This document shows positions 10,019 through 19,939 of a stretch of DNA of 36,693 nucleotides, in pieces (position 1 is the first letter of the stretch; every line of letters starts with the position of its first letter). Both the position numbers and the translations under genes were made by a program. Under the pieces are notes generated by a model, which made no database searches, had not been told where the DNA came from, and saw only the letters and a program-made list of their open reading frames with translations. Source of the stretch: Ophioceras dolichostomum (lineage: Eukaryota > Ascomycota > Sordariomycetes > Magnaporthales > Ophioceraceae); contig PYST01000368.1 of assembly GCA_003049485.1 (NCBI GenBank), forward strand, positions 1 through 36,693, read 5' to 3'.

Positions 10019-11425
10019 CTACTCCTCCTGAGCCCAGCGCTGCTCGCGCAAGGGCATCTCGCGGCCCTCAGCGGCCCGGGAGCCGTCCTGCTCGGCGCGC
10101 CAGGCCCAGTACTCGCCGAGGCGGGTCTCGGCGTAGGAGGCGTAATCAAAGTCGATGTCGGAGATGGTGGCCTGGATGAGGGCCCAGATGCCCCAGTAGA
10201 AGCCGGGCACGCCGCGGAACAGGTCCACCTCGGCGAACAGCCGGTCAGCAGCCTCGCCGTCCGCGGCTTCCTCGGCCGCGGTGGCGCCGGCGCCGGGTAT
10301 GGTGTGGAAGTAGGAGCGCACGTACTCGCGGATGAACTTGCGGCGCTGGGCGCGTGTGGGGAGCACGCTGAAGTCGCAGTCGAAGCCGCCCCACTCGGCG
10401 AAATGGTTGGCCAGGTCGAAGGCGGCGGGCGAGGGGGTGGCGTACTCATAGTCGATGAAGGTGACGGAGAGCTTGGGGGTACCGTTGCTGACGCCGTTGC
10501 CGTTGGCATGGCCTTCTGAGTCGCCGACAACGGCTGGCTCTGGAGGCAGTATGATGACGTTCCCGCTCAGCAGGTCGCAGTGCGCGAACACCAGGCCGTC
10601 CTTGCCTAGACCAGGTCGCTGGCTTAGTTCCGCGACCAGCCTGTCAAGCTCCTTCTGTAGTGAGGCCTGGCGCTCGCGTTGGGCCTCGGTGTCGGTGGGG
10701 AGGGCGATAATCCACTTCTGCATGATGGTCCACACGTTAGGTGTGGGCTTCCCGGGCGCCACGGATCGGATCTTATTCTTGATGCTGTCGGCAGCGACGG
10801 TTGGGGGCGACGTAGGGGCCGCGGCGGTGAGGCACGGCACGGTACTGTGCCATTGGGCGAGTCGGCGGGCGACGGCGAGGTAGATATCGGGACTGCGGAG
10901 GTCCTGCGGAGTGGTGACGCGCCCACGGATGAAGCGGTACAGCATGCCGTTTTCAAACAGGGCCAGCAGTTCCGGCGCAAGGCGGTGGCGGGACAGGAGC
11001 TCGTGGTTCTGGGCTTCACGGTTGCGGTCGATCAGCAGGTCCGTGCCGTTCCCGTACGCCCTCAGCAGTATGGCTTCCCGGTTCTGAGCATCGTCGATGG
11101 TCTCGCCGGCTCGGGGCTGAACCAAGGTCTTGGGTGGTCGTGCTTGCAACAGCGTGTTGGTGATGCCGTCGGTGAACCGCTTGAACTCGATCTCGGTGCC
11201 CCATTCTGGCCGTAGGGCCTGGATCAGTGCGCGTGCTGAGGCATTGCCACTGCTGCGATCCGCCTCTTCGCCACCATGGTCTGCTGAGTACGACAGAGGT
11301 ATGAAGCGCACCTTCTGCTCAGGCAGGAAGGCCTCGGCGCGGCTGTGGTGGTGGTGGTGGTGGTGGTGATGGTTGCCGTTGGTATGCTGGCCGTTAGTCT
11401 CGACCAGGACCGCGGATTTCGCCAT
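10019..11425 (-). CDS. Ethanolamine kinase
   Basis: Intronless, 468 aa, first ATG at 11425. The protein belongs to the choline/ethanolamine kinase family, which uses ATP to phosphorylate ethanolamine in the first step of the CDP-ethanolamine route to phosphatidylethanolamine; these enzymes are cytosolic. Visible hallmarks are an N-lobe segment (EIEFKRFTDGITNTLL), a substrate-side segment (NGMLYRFIRGRVT), the catalytic loop HCDLLSGNV at about 282-290 with Asp284 as the expected base, and the metal-binding FIDYEYA at about 323-329 followed by AFDLANHFAEW. The FKRFTDGITN and RFIRG types of motif favour ethanolamine over choline kinase. Oddities: nine consecutive histidines near residue 20, and a Gly/Asn-rich insert of about 25 residues between the catalytic and metal motifs. 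It is divergent from NPR3, with 2.1 kb between the two starts. Confidence 0.9.
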   Translation of the reverse strand: MAKSAVLVETNGQHTNGNHHHHHHHHHSRAEAFLPEQKVRFIPLSYSADHGGEEADRSSGNASARALIQALRPEWGTEIEFKRFTDGITNTLLQARPPKTLVQPRAGETIDDAQNREAILLRAYGNGTDLLIDRNREAQNHELLSRHRLAPELLALFENGMLYRFIRGRVTTPQDLRSPDIYLAVARRLAQWHSTVPCLTAAAPTSPPTVAADSIKNKIRSVAPGKPTPNVWTIMQKWIIALPTDTEAQRERQASLQKELDRLVAELSQRPGLGKDGLVFAHCDLLSGNVIILPPEPAVVGDSEGHANGNGVSNGTPKLSVTFIDYEYATPSPAAFDLANHFAEWGGFDCDFSVLPTRAQRRKFIREYVRSYFHTIPGAGATAAEEAADGEAADRLFAEVDLFRGVPGFYWGIWALIQATISDIDFDYASYAETRLGEYWAWRAEQDGSRAAEGREMPLREQRWAQEE

Positions 11426-12694
11426 TTTGACGGCGGGGATCCCGTGGGCTCGACGGGACTCGAAGGATGTGGGCTGGTGGGCGTGGATTGGTATTGGTTC
11501 TCGAGGGTGTGTGCGATGATGATACCGTTTGGTCTCCGGTGTCTTTCTGCAGTATTAGGCAGATTTAGGTAGAGCCGGAGCAGCAGAGCCGGAGCAAAAG
11601 AGAGACCCAAATACCCTATCTAGGTACCTGCCTGCAATGCTTCTGATTATGGAATTGTAGTCTTTCTCAGAAACAACTGATAGACGCAAAAAATGGGTTA
11701 CGCTTTCCTTTGTGCGGGTTACTCCCTCCAACGAATACCTCCGGTCGAAGGAAGAGAGAAGGAGTCCGTCCAGGTCCAAAATGCCAAGAAGCATACGTCA
11801 ACGGGCGAGAGAGAGAGCGGTTGGCCTCGTCCGGTATTATTTATACCGGGGCGACTTTTCTCAAAACCAAATCCCCAACACACTCGGCACCCTTCATCGG
11901 CAAGACCGGCTCTTTGTTGGGTTCGTGACACGTCTGGAAAGAAAAGAGGCGTTCGATCACGCGGGCAATTTCCTTCCTTGGGGGGAATTATGAGAGGGGG
12001 CTGTTCGTGGAGTTCGACTTGAACACGCAGCACGCTAGGAAACCGGAGTGGCGGTAGCACGGGCAGAAGAAAAGCCAGTGGAAAAGCCAGGTCACTCACC
12101 TCCTGCTATGGGAGCAAGCACGTGTCAAAGACCAACTTCAATGAGGTCTTCCAAGTCCCGGTCCCATCCGGTTCCGTTAAAGAAGCGTCAGCGACAAGAG
12201 GCATTCGGAAAGTCGTTCGCTCTTGCATGCGTAGGTACCCATTCCCCCTTGCACCTTGCACCCGACCAAAACCTAAAAATGAAAAATAAATAAATCAGAA
12301 GTTAAAGGTTTAGGGTTTGCCCCGCGTCGACGCCATTTTGATGCCGTTGCGATGACGGAGCTATCCCCTGGAGGGTGGGGAGATGCCATCCAATCAGGGC
12401 CTGTCGCAGAGTGTCCATCCCACGCTACTGGCAAGGCGGTGAGGCTGCGTGCATGCGTTGGAGCACACATTGGACACATGACCGACCATCGAGCGAAGAT
12501 CCCTCGTCCCCTGCACTGTTCGTTGTCGCTGCCTCTGTGGGATGGAGGCCAGTAAGGCCTATCTTCGACTACGTACTCGGAGACGGCCACTTCCGTTGCG
12601 GATTCCCCAGCAGCCCTATCATCAATTATTATTTCGTAAAGCTGAGTGTTCCGGCTGAGCTTGGGACCTGCCTGACCCGAGCTTTGGGGTAGAA

Positions 12695-12729
12695 GTTGGA
12701 GCAAAAAGTTGGGGCAAAGTTGGAGCAGA
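12695..12729 (+). repeat. Three tandem copies of GTTGGRGCA-type unit
   Basis: Units start at 12695, 12708 and 12719 (13, 11 and 11 bp), sharing the core GTTGGRGCA followed by A-rich bases. The repeat lies in the shared promoter region of the ethanolamine kinase and NPR3 genes. Confidence 0.75.
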
Positions 12730-13205
12730 GAGGGGTTCTCAGGTACCTGTGCGGTGGTGACACGGTGAGCTGCCCCAGTTTCCTCCACTCTGCCGCTCTT
12801 TCGCTCTGTCCTATCCCCTCACCGCAATCCCACGCCTGCCTACATACGTAAATGTCTAATGAATGGTAGGTGTCTACTGCTTGCCTCGGGATTCGCTGCT
12901 GATAACGCCATGAACCGTTATCGTGCTGGCGCTGTCGGCCTTTGCATGTGCATATGTACGCGGGGACCGTGCTCATGCGAGAATTTGGACTAGGGGCCTT
13001 TTACTAAGAAGGATTGGGTCGGACAAGGAGACCGACCGGCCGTACGTTTTTGTCCCTTTTGCCCTTTTTGTTGGGCCAGAGACCAGCTACGCTTCGTTGG
13101 GCGGCGGGCAGACGACGGATGACAGACCCGGACGGCATGGTCGTCTGATGGACCGATGCTGAAAGTCTGCCTAATCTAGAAGCGAGAAGCATGTGCTCGG
13201 GATGC

Positions 13206-13250
13206 GCGGTCGACCGCTTGACTGCCCGACCGCTTGACCGCTCGACCGCT
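13206..13250 (+). repeat. GACCGCT direct repeats with a 12-bp palindrome
   Basis: GACCGCT occurs four times, at 13212, 13228, 13236 and 13244; the last three have an exact 8-bp period. The first copy overlaps the perfect palindrome GCGGTCGACCGC (13206-13217). The cluster ends about 260 bp upstream of the NPR3 ATG, so it could be a multi-site protein-binding element or merely a slippage product. Confidence 0.7.
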
Positions 13251-13509
13251 TCTTTCCTTAACCTAGAAGTCGTTTAATCACACACCCATGACGGCTGCGT
13301 ACAGCCTATCGGCGTTATCCCTATCCCTTCGTATCATCCACTTGCACCGACATCAGAAGCTACCTGGGTACCTACCTAGCCCCCCACATTCGACACTAAG
13401 GTACACAGCCAAAGCCGAACCCGAAGACTTACATCCATAGTCAGTGCTAGACAGTAGGACGACTTACATATTCGGGCAAAAGCACAGGGCAAGAAGAGCA
13501 TCGCCGGCG

Positions 13510-16500
13510 ATGGCCTTGCCAGTCCTCCCCAACCCGTCCAACTTCATTGGGGTGGCCCTCGTCATCAACCGCTCCCGTGACGGGCCGAGGTTCGTCTTCC
13601 ACTACCCGGCGCACGTGGCCTCCGCGCAGACCCGGGCCGGTTCGGGGCTCGACGACGGTGACGACGCGAAGCGGAGTGACTTGGAATTCGCCTACAACAA
13701 CAGCAACAACAAGTACGACTACGAGTATGACGAGGGTGGAGACTTCGCTGGTTTGGGTGACAGGGAGGCTCGGTCGGCTCAGCCGCCTCGGCCGGCCCGG
13801 GACGACCACCTGATCACCTCGAGCGGCACCCAGATCGTGCCGTGGGAGCATGTCGCCGGCTTCCCTACCAAGGACCTGGAGAGCATCCTGACTCCAGGCC
13901 GTGCGTATCACAAACGGCTATTCCAGGTCTCCCTCGACCCGATCTACTGCGTATCGTACCCAATCTACCGGCCCGAGAATGGCATCTGGCGTAAGAAAAA
14001 GAAGGACCACGGCGCCAAGGCAAAAAGCAAGGCGTCGACTTCGAGCAAGGTGATGGAAGGGGACGAGCTCCCGCCGCTACGGGCTCTCGACCCGGACCCC
14101 GTCCGTCGCCTGGTAGGAGACGAGGCCGACGGAGATGGAGAGGGCGACGATGAGCTTGAAAGGGACGGGGATGGCGATGAGAGTGAGGCTACAAGTAAGG
14201 GCAAGGGCAAGGACAAGGACAAGGATGACAAGGAGGATAAAGTCAGCTCCATGACTATGTTCAATTTGGTCTTCTTCCTCAATCCCAAAAAGCACGACGT
14301 CGCAGAGCTGGTCGACACGATGTACTCTCAAATCATCCGCAAGGTCAACAAGGTGTACAAGTTCTGCCAGCAGCGCAACGACTTCGTGTGGAAAGAGTCT
14401 AAGAAGATCTTGGCTATGAAGGAAAAGGCCCGCGAAGAGAGTAAGTGAAGGTGTCCCTATTCCATTCTCCTTTTTTTCATTGTCCTTTTGCTCCGTCTTC
14501 TCTGTCTCTCATGACCCGAGCTAAACGAGAACGCCTGATGGGGGATGGTGGTCTCAGGGAGGAAGATGACCTCGCTGTGGAACGAGATCCTGACCACATC
14601 GTCGCTGGCCGCGTCGATGCAGGACGTCTTTGAGGCCGTCAGCCAGAACAAGATCGCGGTGCTGCAGCTCGACACTCAGGAGGGCGCTGTCACGCACTCT
14701 GTTCAGGTGCCCGTGCCGTTTCATATCTCTGACCTGCCGCTGGAGGTGGCCGGCCACAGCCGAGACGATGCGCTGGGCCTGTGGGTCACAACGGCGAACT
14801 CCTTTGTAGCCGCGGCCGCGGTTGACGAGGATGACGACCACGGTGGTGGTGGTGGTGGTGCCAATGGTGCCAACGGTGCAGTTGCTGGTGGGGTTGGGGC
14901 TGCCGACGCATCGCAGCCGACCTTCCTCGACAAGAACTTTGCCCTCCTGCTCATGGAGGAGGACAAAAAGATTGTATCAGAACTACAGTCGGACCCGGAC
15001 GAGGCAACGGCTGCCATGATCGAGTTTATGAAACATTCTAAGCCGACGTTGTCGTAAGTCATGCCCTGCGTCGTCCCTACATCATATGCGCCATTATCGT
15101 CCTAGTGCGCCCACCTCTGTTTCTCGTCTATTTCTCGCCTCGAAACACGCATCGTTGGTGCTGTCCAGCCTTGGACCTCACCGTTCCCACCCATCGAGAG
15201 AGGCGAGTCGGAAGGGAAGCACATGATACACAGACCGAGACATATCAGATCGGAAACAAAAGTTACAACCTAGAACAGGGCGACAGAGCATCAGAGACAT
15301 ACAGTGAGAAAGACAAACAAGACATACATGCCAGAACTGACTTACTGTTTTGTCCTTCCGCCTTTTCCTCACAACAGGTTTCACCAAGTTGCGAACCAGT
15401 CCAGCCTCCTAAGCCTGAGCCAGGTGCGCAAGTTCGCACACCACTTCATCTTCTGGCGGCGCGCCATCGCCATCCCGCCCCTGCACGCTCGCGACGTGTA
15501 CATCCTGTCGCCCAACTGCGACCCTTCCAAGCTGGCCCGCGCCAGCGTCGAGTTCGCTCGCGCCTTCGTGTTCGCCCCGGCCCTGACCAACATCCTAGCG
15601 GACCTCTCAGCAGCGCCTCGCCCTTACAAGTCTTTCTGCCCCACCAAGCCCTTGCGTGGGGAGTACATGCGCATCCTGGTCTGGCTCATGCGTGGGGGGT
15701 GGGTCACCCAGCTGTGCACCTTCGCCTACATCGTGGTCTGGCCCGAGATAATCTACGAGGTGGAGCACGCCCTCGAGGCCGAGGACGTCGCCAAGTTCAA
15801 GGCCGCCTCGGCTGGAGCCGCTTCTGCTGTGGCGGCTGCGACGACGACGACGGCTATGACTACGACGGGTGTCTCCTCCCCATCGTCCATGTCGGCATCG
15901 GCCTCATCACCAGCTGGCGAGCAACCTTCGTCAGCCTCAGTCGTCTCAGGACCAACGGCATCCATCTCGTCTAACTCCCCACGTCCAATGTCCCGGTCCT
16001 CCTCTCGGTCCTCGTCCTCATCCCGCTCCCGGTCACGGGGCTCCTCCTCTGACTCCGACTCCTCACAGGCGACAGCCACAGCGGCAGGCGGGCCCGGGTC
16101 CCCCTCCCGCCCCTCGCACCTGCGCCTGCGGCCCCAACCCACGCCAGCGCAGCAGGCCGCCGAGAAGGCGCGTCTGGGCCGCGTGGCCGACAAGGCGGCC
16201 CGAGAGCTGGCCGAGAAGGCGAGCGCCCACGCCCGGAAGCCGGTCCCCACCCGGACTGCGCACCCGAGCATCAACAACGCGCCGCACCTCGCGCACCTGA
16301 GCCCGCACATCATCCTCGACCCCAAGACCGCCACCGGCAAGGAGAGCCTGTACCTCAGCGCCATCGGCCGTCGGCTGCGGGAGCGCAGCGCCATCATCGC
16401 CGCTTCTCCGCCGGGCCCTCACGGCCCCGTGCATGTGCATCCTCCTCCTCACGGCGGTCATGCTCACGGCCACACTAGCCACGGGTATGGCCGCGGTGCG

Positions 16501-16725
16501 GACTGGGCCACCGACAGAGGCAGAGACGGCGGGGCCGACGTGCCGGTTGGCGGCGACCCGGAGTGGGACGAGCGGGTCGCGCAGGCCTGGACTCTCTTCT
16601 GCAAATACTTCAACGGGCACTGCGCCCTGGAGAGGATCGCCCTGCAGGAAGACAAGAAGCGGAGAGACGTCTGGGCTCTGCTGACAGCCATGAGCGAGCA
16701 TCTTCTCTGCGTTAGGCATTGGTAG
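13510..16725 (+). CDS. NPR3: Npr3, GATOR1/SEACIT complex subunit
   Basis: Exons are 13510-14440, 14558-15053 and 15378-16725, giving 924 aa. The start is the first in-frame ATG and yields the characteristic Npr3 N-terminus (LPNPSNFIGVALVINRSRDG, then RFVFHYP). Other family-typical segments are the TMFNLVFFLNP strand, KMTSLWNEILTTSSLA across the first splice, VRKFAHHFIFWRRAIAIPPL in exon 3, and the C-terminal VRHW. Intron branch words are CTGAT near 14534 and CTGAC near 15337. Npr3 pairs with Npr2 in the GATOR1/SEACIT complex, a GTPase activator for the Rag/Gtr GTPases at the vacuole that switches TORC1 off on amino-acid or nitrogen starvation. Long acidic/Lys-rich and Ser/Arg-rich inserts (about 200-250 and 625-720) make it longer than the yeast protein. 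Intron 2 is 324 nt. Confidence 0.93.
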
Positions 16726-16879
16726 TGGCGGACTAAACATATTGTTTGCTTCCATCTACTAGTTCAGATTCATATATGATGGGAAATTTGGCAAGCACCA
16801 ACTGGTCTTTCCACACTAAGGAACTGTGGAGGATCACGTCATAGGTAGAATAGGTGCCAATTATAAAGTATCTGTTGGG

Positions 16880-16909
16880 GAGCGAGAGCGAAAGCGAGAG
16901 CGAGAGCAA
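16880..16909 (+). repeat. Hexanucleotide GAGCGA microsatellite
   Basis: Five tandem 6-bp units, GAGCGA with single changes in the third and fifth, lie about 150 bp past the NPR3 stop codon, probably in its 3' untranslated region. Confidence 0.8.
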
Positions 16910-17344
16910 GATTACAAAGGGGTGCGTCCACGACATGTGGAAAACAGAACGTAATCTCAGCAAAAGGTATCACTTGCCAAACAAAAAGATAGAAACCCCC
17001 ACGAGCGGTGTAAAAGGAAGGCCAAAGACAACCCGAAAAAAATAAACACCCAAAAGAGACACGAGAGCGTAGGCCAAACTCTCCGCTTCCCACGCACCAA
17101 ACGAAGGATCGAGAGAGTTAAACAGGTAGCAGTGTTGAAATCAGAAGCCTAAACGGCCAAGTGACCAGAGTAGTAGAATATCAAGAGCGAGATGGGAAAT
17201 AGAAAAAGAACCAGGTAGTCGAAATCAAATAATATGCTGAGAGTGTGCGTGGGCCACTAGGCTGTAAAGGTATTCGCTCTGCCATAGATAGAGAGGGGCA
17301 CCATAGAGCCCCTTGACCGGATCCCGTCCATCCGTCAGTCCATC

Positions 17345-17368
17345 CCATCCATCCATCCATACATCCAT
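17345..17368 (+). repeat. CCAT microsatellite, upstream copy
   Basis: Four exact CCAT units (17345-17360) followed by ACAT CCAT. A second four-unit CCAT tract in the same orientation lies about 600 bp further on at 17948-17963. Confidence 0.85.
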
Positions 17369-17947
17369 AAGAGAGAAGAAAAAAAATCCATATTGAAACG
17401 CCGCGATAAGGAACACCTCCGTCAAGACCAAGTAAGTGGCCGAGGACGTACGTCACAGTACAATCGTGTGGTACTGTAAAGTGTTGCCCTGCGCCTGCCT
17501 GGTACTCTCTCGCTCCTTGACGACCTGCCTGGTTCGAATAATTCGAGCACGAAAAAGGCAGCAATAAGCAATAAGAGGATAGATAGTAAGTAGAGCAGAG
17601 AAAAGAAAGGGGAAAAAAAAGAAGTAGCAAAAGGATGGGGATATAATGCAATACTAGATAGGCTAGAAAAGTAGCAAGAAATGAAAAAACAAGAGGCCAT
17701 GACCGAGTATCAATAGGCTAAGATAAAGGAAGAAAATGGCGAAAAGAGAAGCGAAGGGATGTAGCCCCTGAGCGAGCCTCCCTCTTCACACACAGCATGA
17801 AGAGGAGGAGACCATGGTCTGGAGTAATCGCTCGCTTCCTAAGGCTGTAAGTAGAAGGGCCAGGCTGGAAACCATACCATCCCTGACATGGGAAAAAGAA
17901 GAGAAGAAAGGAAATCCCACAAAGAAAAAAAAAAATCAAGCGCCAGT

Positions 17948-17963
17948 CCATCCATCCATCCAT
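17948..17963 (+). repeat. CCAT microsatellite, downstream copy
   Basis: Four exact CCAT units, in the probable 3' untranslated region of the minus-strand bHLH gene. Confidence 0.85.
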
Positions 17964-18210
17964 CCCTCCCTTCCCAACGAGACCAGCCTGGGGTTGGTGT
18001 GCGGTAGTTGCTGGTGTACGTATGTATAGCCCGTTGCTCCTGGGAAATCAAAAATCAAAAAACAAAATTAGCAGATAAGCGAAAGGTACAACAGACAAGA
18101 CCTGGTGACCTAAGGTAGCGAAAGAGAGCCGAAAATCATATACCGATATGGCGATGGCGCTGTGTGCTGTGTGATGTGGTGGTGGGAAACAACAACGACA
18201 ACGGAGAAAA

Positions 18211-18239
18211 GGTCGGTCGGTCGGTCGAGATAGATAGAT
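18211..18239 (+). repeat. Compound GGTC/GATA microsatellite
   Basis: Four GGTC units (18211-18226) run into GATA units (18229-18239), about 50 bp downstream of the bHLH stop codon when read on the minus strand. Confidence 0.8.
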
Positions 18240-18286
18240 CATCAAAAATCCCAACCGATGTATGAAACACAAGAGACTTAGAGCGC

Positions 18287-19939
18287 CTAGTTCAAGTCCA
18301 TGTACTCGTCCTCCTCCTTAAAGTCGAGGTCCCCTCCGACGTCATCCTCGTCGTCGTTCCAGAACTGGTTCGCGTCGACCAGGTCGCTGCCGCCGCCCAG
18401 CACCGACGGGTTGCCCTGCTGATCCGGGCTGGCCGACGAACCCGGGGCGCCGATGCCGACGCCGAGGCCGCCTCCAGCCGCACCAGAACCGCCGCCGCCG
18501 TTGAGGGGCTCGCCTTTATAGTCAGTGTGATGCGGCACGCGCAGTCCCGACCCGGCGCGCCGCGTGTACACAAACGGCTGCTTGTTCTCGTCCGTCGACG
18601 CCTCGTTGCGCGCCATGGCCTCGAGCAGCTCGGTCTGCATGCGCTTCTCGTCGTCGGTCGGCTCGAACGGGAACTGGCCCCCCAGGTCCATGATGTACTG
18701 CGCCAGCTCCTCCTGCTGCTGGATCTTGAGGTGCAGCATCCACATCAGGTCGCGCGTCCAGCTGACCGCCCCGTTGAGGATGTCGCCCTTGTTTGGGCCC
18801 TTGTCCTTGTCCTCCACGGGAAGGCCCGTGGTGATGTTCCCCGCCGTGCCGCCCGCGGCGCGCCTGGCGCCCGGGCCGGCCAGTCCGGATGTGGCCTGCG
18901 ACGGGCTCGGGACGCCCGAGACGGTGGGCGAGAGCGGCGTGCCGTTCTGGATGAGCTTCTTGATCTTCTCGTCCTCCAGCCGGTGGGCGGGCACCAGCTT
19001 GCTGAGGTCCTGGATGCGCTCGTTGATGTTGTCCCGCCGTCGCCGCTCCACGAGGTTGTGCGACTCCCGCCTCCTCTTGCGCTTGGCCTCCTGAGACGTC
19101 GTGAGGGGCGTGTTGAGCTTCGCCGGCATTGACGTGCCGCCCTTCAGCAGGATGTCGTTGATCTGCGCGCTGTGGAGACCCGCCTGCAGGGGTGATGAGA
19201 AACCCGCCGAGCCGGGGAAAGAGCCCAGGCTGTTCGGTGTCTGGATCCACTGTCCCGAGTGGGACTTCTCGTGGTGCCCGCCGTTGGTCCTAATCGGCTG
19301 GCCGTTGAAGGAGTCCGCCGAGCCGATGGACAGGCTCGCCATCGCGGCAGAGGCCTTTGGCGTCAGTGGCGTGCGAGAGCTCGAAGGTTTCCGCGCCATG
19401 GCGGTCGTCATTCGCGGTCGGACCTTGGCGTTTAGGTAGTTCGGGTCGCCCTCATTTAGGTCCCCGCCGGCGAGCGACGAGCCGGTGTAGGATAGTGGCG
19501 ACTGGAGCGACGTGCCGAACGACTGAGGGTGCTGGATCTGACGGTACTGGTTGAAGTTGTGGGCGAAGGGGCTCTGGATCGGGTCGCCTTCTGGTGTGTT
19601 CGAATAGCCGTTGATGTGGCTCTGGTCCATGGGCAGCCCGTGATGTGTTGTATATATTGGTTGTGAGTAGCCGCCCATCGACATGTCGCCCATGCCTCCG
19701 AAGTCCTGGCCCGAACCCATGCCGCCTTGCCGTGGCTCGGTCGGGCTGGCCAAGCCGTCCAGCAGCTCATCGTCTCCAAACAGTGCCGACCCGCTCGAGT
19801 AGGCGTTTGATGGCTGGTTGGAGGAGTTGTAGTTGTTCTGGAAGGTCGAGCCGTACGTGCTGGACATGTTCAGGTCGTTGGGGTCTATACTTCCGCCACT
19901 GCCGCCGCCCCCAAGCTGGTTGAAGCCGTGCTGGGCCAT
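18287..19939 (-). CDS. bHLH transcription factor with expanded loop
   Basis: Intronless, 550 aa; the ATG is at 19939 and the TAG at 18287. The N-terminal 280 residues are Gly/Ser/Asn-rich and probably disordered. The basic region and first helix lie at about 285-320 (KRKRRRESHNLVERRRRDNI, then NERIQDLSKLVP), with the His-Glu-Arg pattern that contacts E-box DNA in this class. Helix 2 is at about 382-412 (NKGDILNGAVSWTRDLMWML) and continues into a Gln/Glu-rich coiled segment like a short zipper. Roughly 60 residues, rich in Gly, Ala, Ser and Pro, separate the two helices, against about 5-20 in most bHLH proteins. The tail is Gly-rich and ends in an acidic patch, a possible activation region. 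It resembles the Rtg3/MITF-like group of fungal bHLH regulators, so binding to CANNTG sites as a dimer is expected; targets are unknown. Confidence 0.88.
   Translation of the reverse strand: MAQHGFNQLGGGGSGGSIDPNDLNMSSTYGSTFQNNYNSSNQPSNAYSSGSALFGDDELLDGLASPTEPRQGGMGSGQDFGGMGDMSMGGYSQPIYTTHHGLPMDQSHINGYSNTPEGDPIQSPFAHNFNQYRQIQHPQSFGTSLQSPLSYTGSSLAGGDLNEGDPNYLNAKVRPRMTTAMARKPSSSRTPLTPKASAAMASLSIGSADSFNGQPIRTNGGHHEKSHSGQWIQTPNSLGSFPGSAGFSSPLQAGLHSAQINDILLKGGTSMPAKLNTPLTTSQEAKRKRRRESHNLVERRRRDNINERIQDLSKLVPAHRLEDEKIKKLIQNGTPLSPTVSGVPSPSQATSGLAGPGARRAAGGTAGNITTGLPVEDKDKGPNKGDILNGAVSWTRDLMWMLHLKIQQQEELAQYIMDLGGQFPFEPTDDEKRMQTELLEAMARNEASTDENKQPFVYTRRAGSGLRVPHHTDYKGEPLNGGGGSGAAGGGLGVGIGAPGSSASPDQQGNPSVLGGGSDLVDANQFWNDDEDDVGGDLDFKEEDEYMDLN

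Larger units (their letters stand above)
11426..13509. promoter_or_regulatory. Divergent promoter region of ethanolamine kinase and NPR3
   Basis: The two starts lie back to back, so both promoters and leaders must be here. No TATA-type element can be assigned with confidence. The spacer carries several TAGGTA/TACCTA words (11621, 12231, 12740, 13361-13379), two perfect AGGTACCT palindromes, and two short direct-repeat clusters (12695 and 13206). Open frames such as 12273-12788 on the minus strand lack protein-like character. Confidence 0.5.
16726..18286. other. Spacer between convergent NPR3 and bHLH genes
   Basis: This holds the 3' untranslated regions of both genes. It is purine-rich on the plus strand, consistent with a pyrimidine-rich minus-strand transcript end for the bHLH gene. 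Several microsatellites occur (annotated separately). No open frame looks like a protein. Confidence 0.6.

Noticed and set aside
12273..12788. 171-codon minus-strand open frame
   Set aside because: No domain, mixed composition, overlaps a repeat cluster in the divergent promoter region; no support beyond length.
17531..17550. GGTTCGAAT, reminiscent of a tRNA B box
   Set aside because: The following bases do not complete the GGTTCGANNCC pattern, and no A box, acceptor stem or terminator T run is placed to fit a tRNA.
18522..19250. 242-codon minus-strand frame overlapping the bHLH gene
   Set aside because: It is another frame of the bHLH coding region; the bHLH motif is in the 18287-19939 frame.
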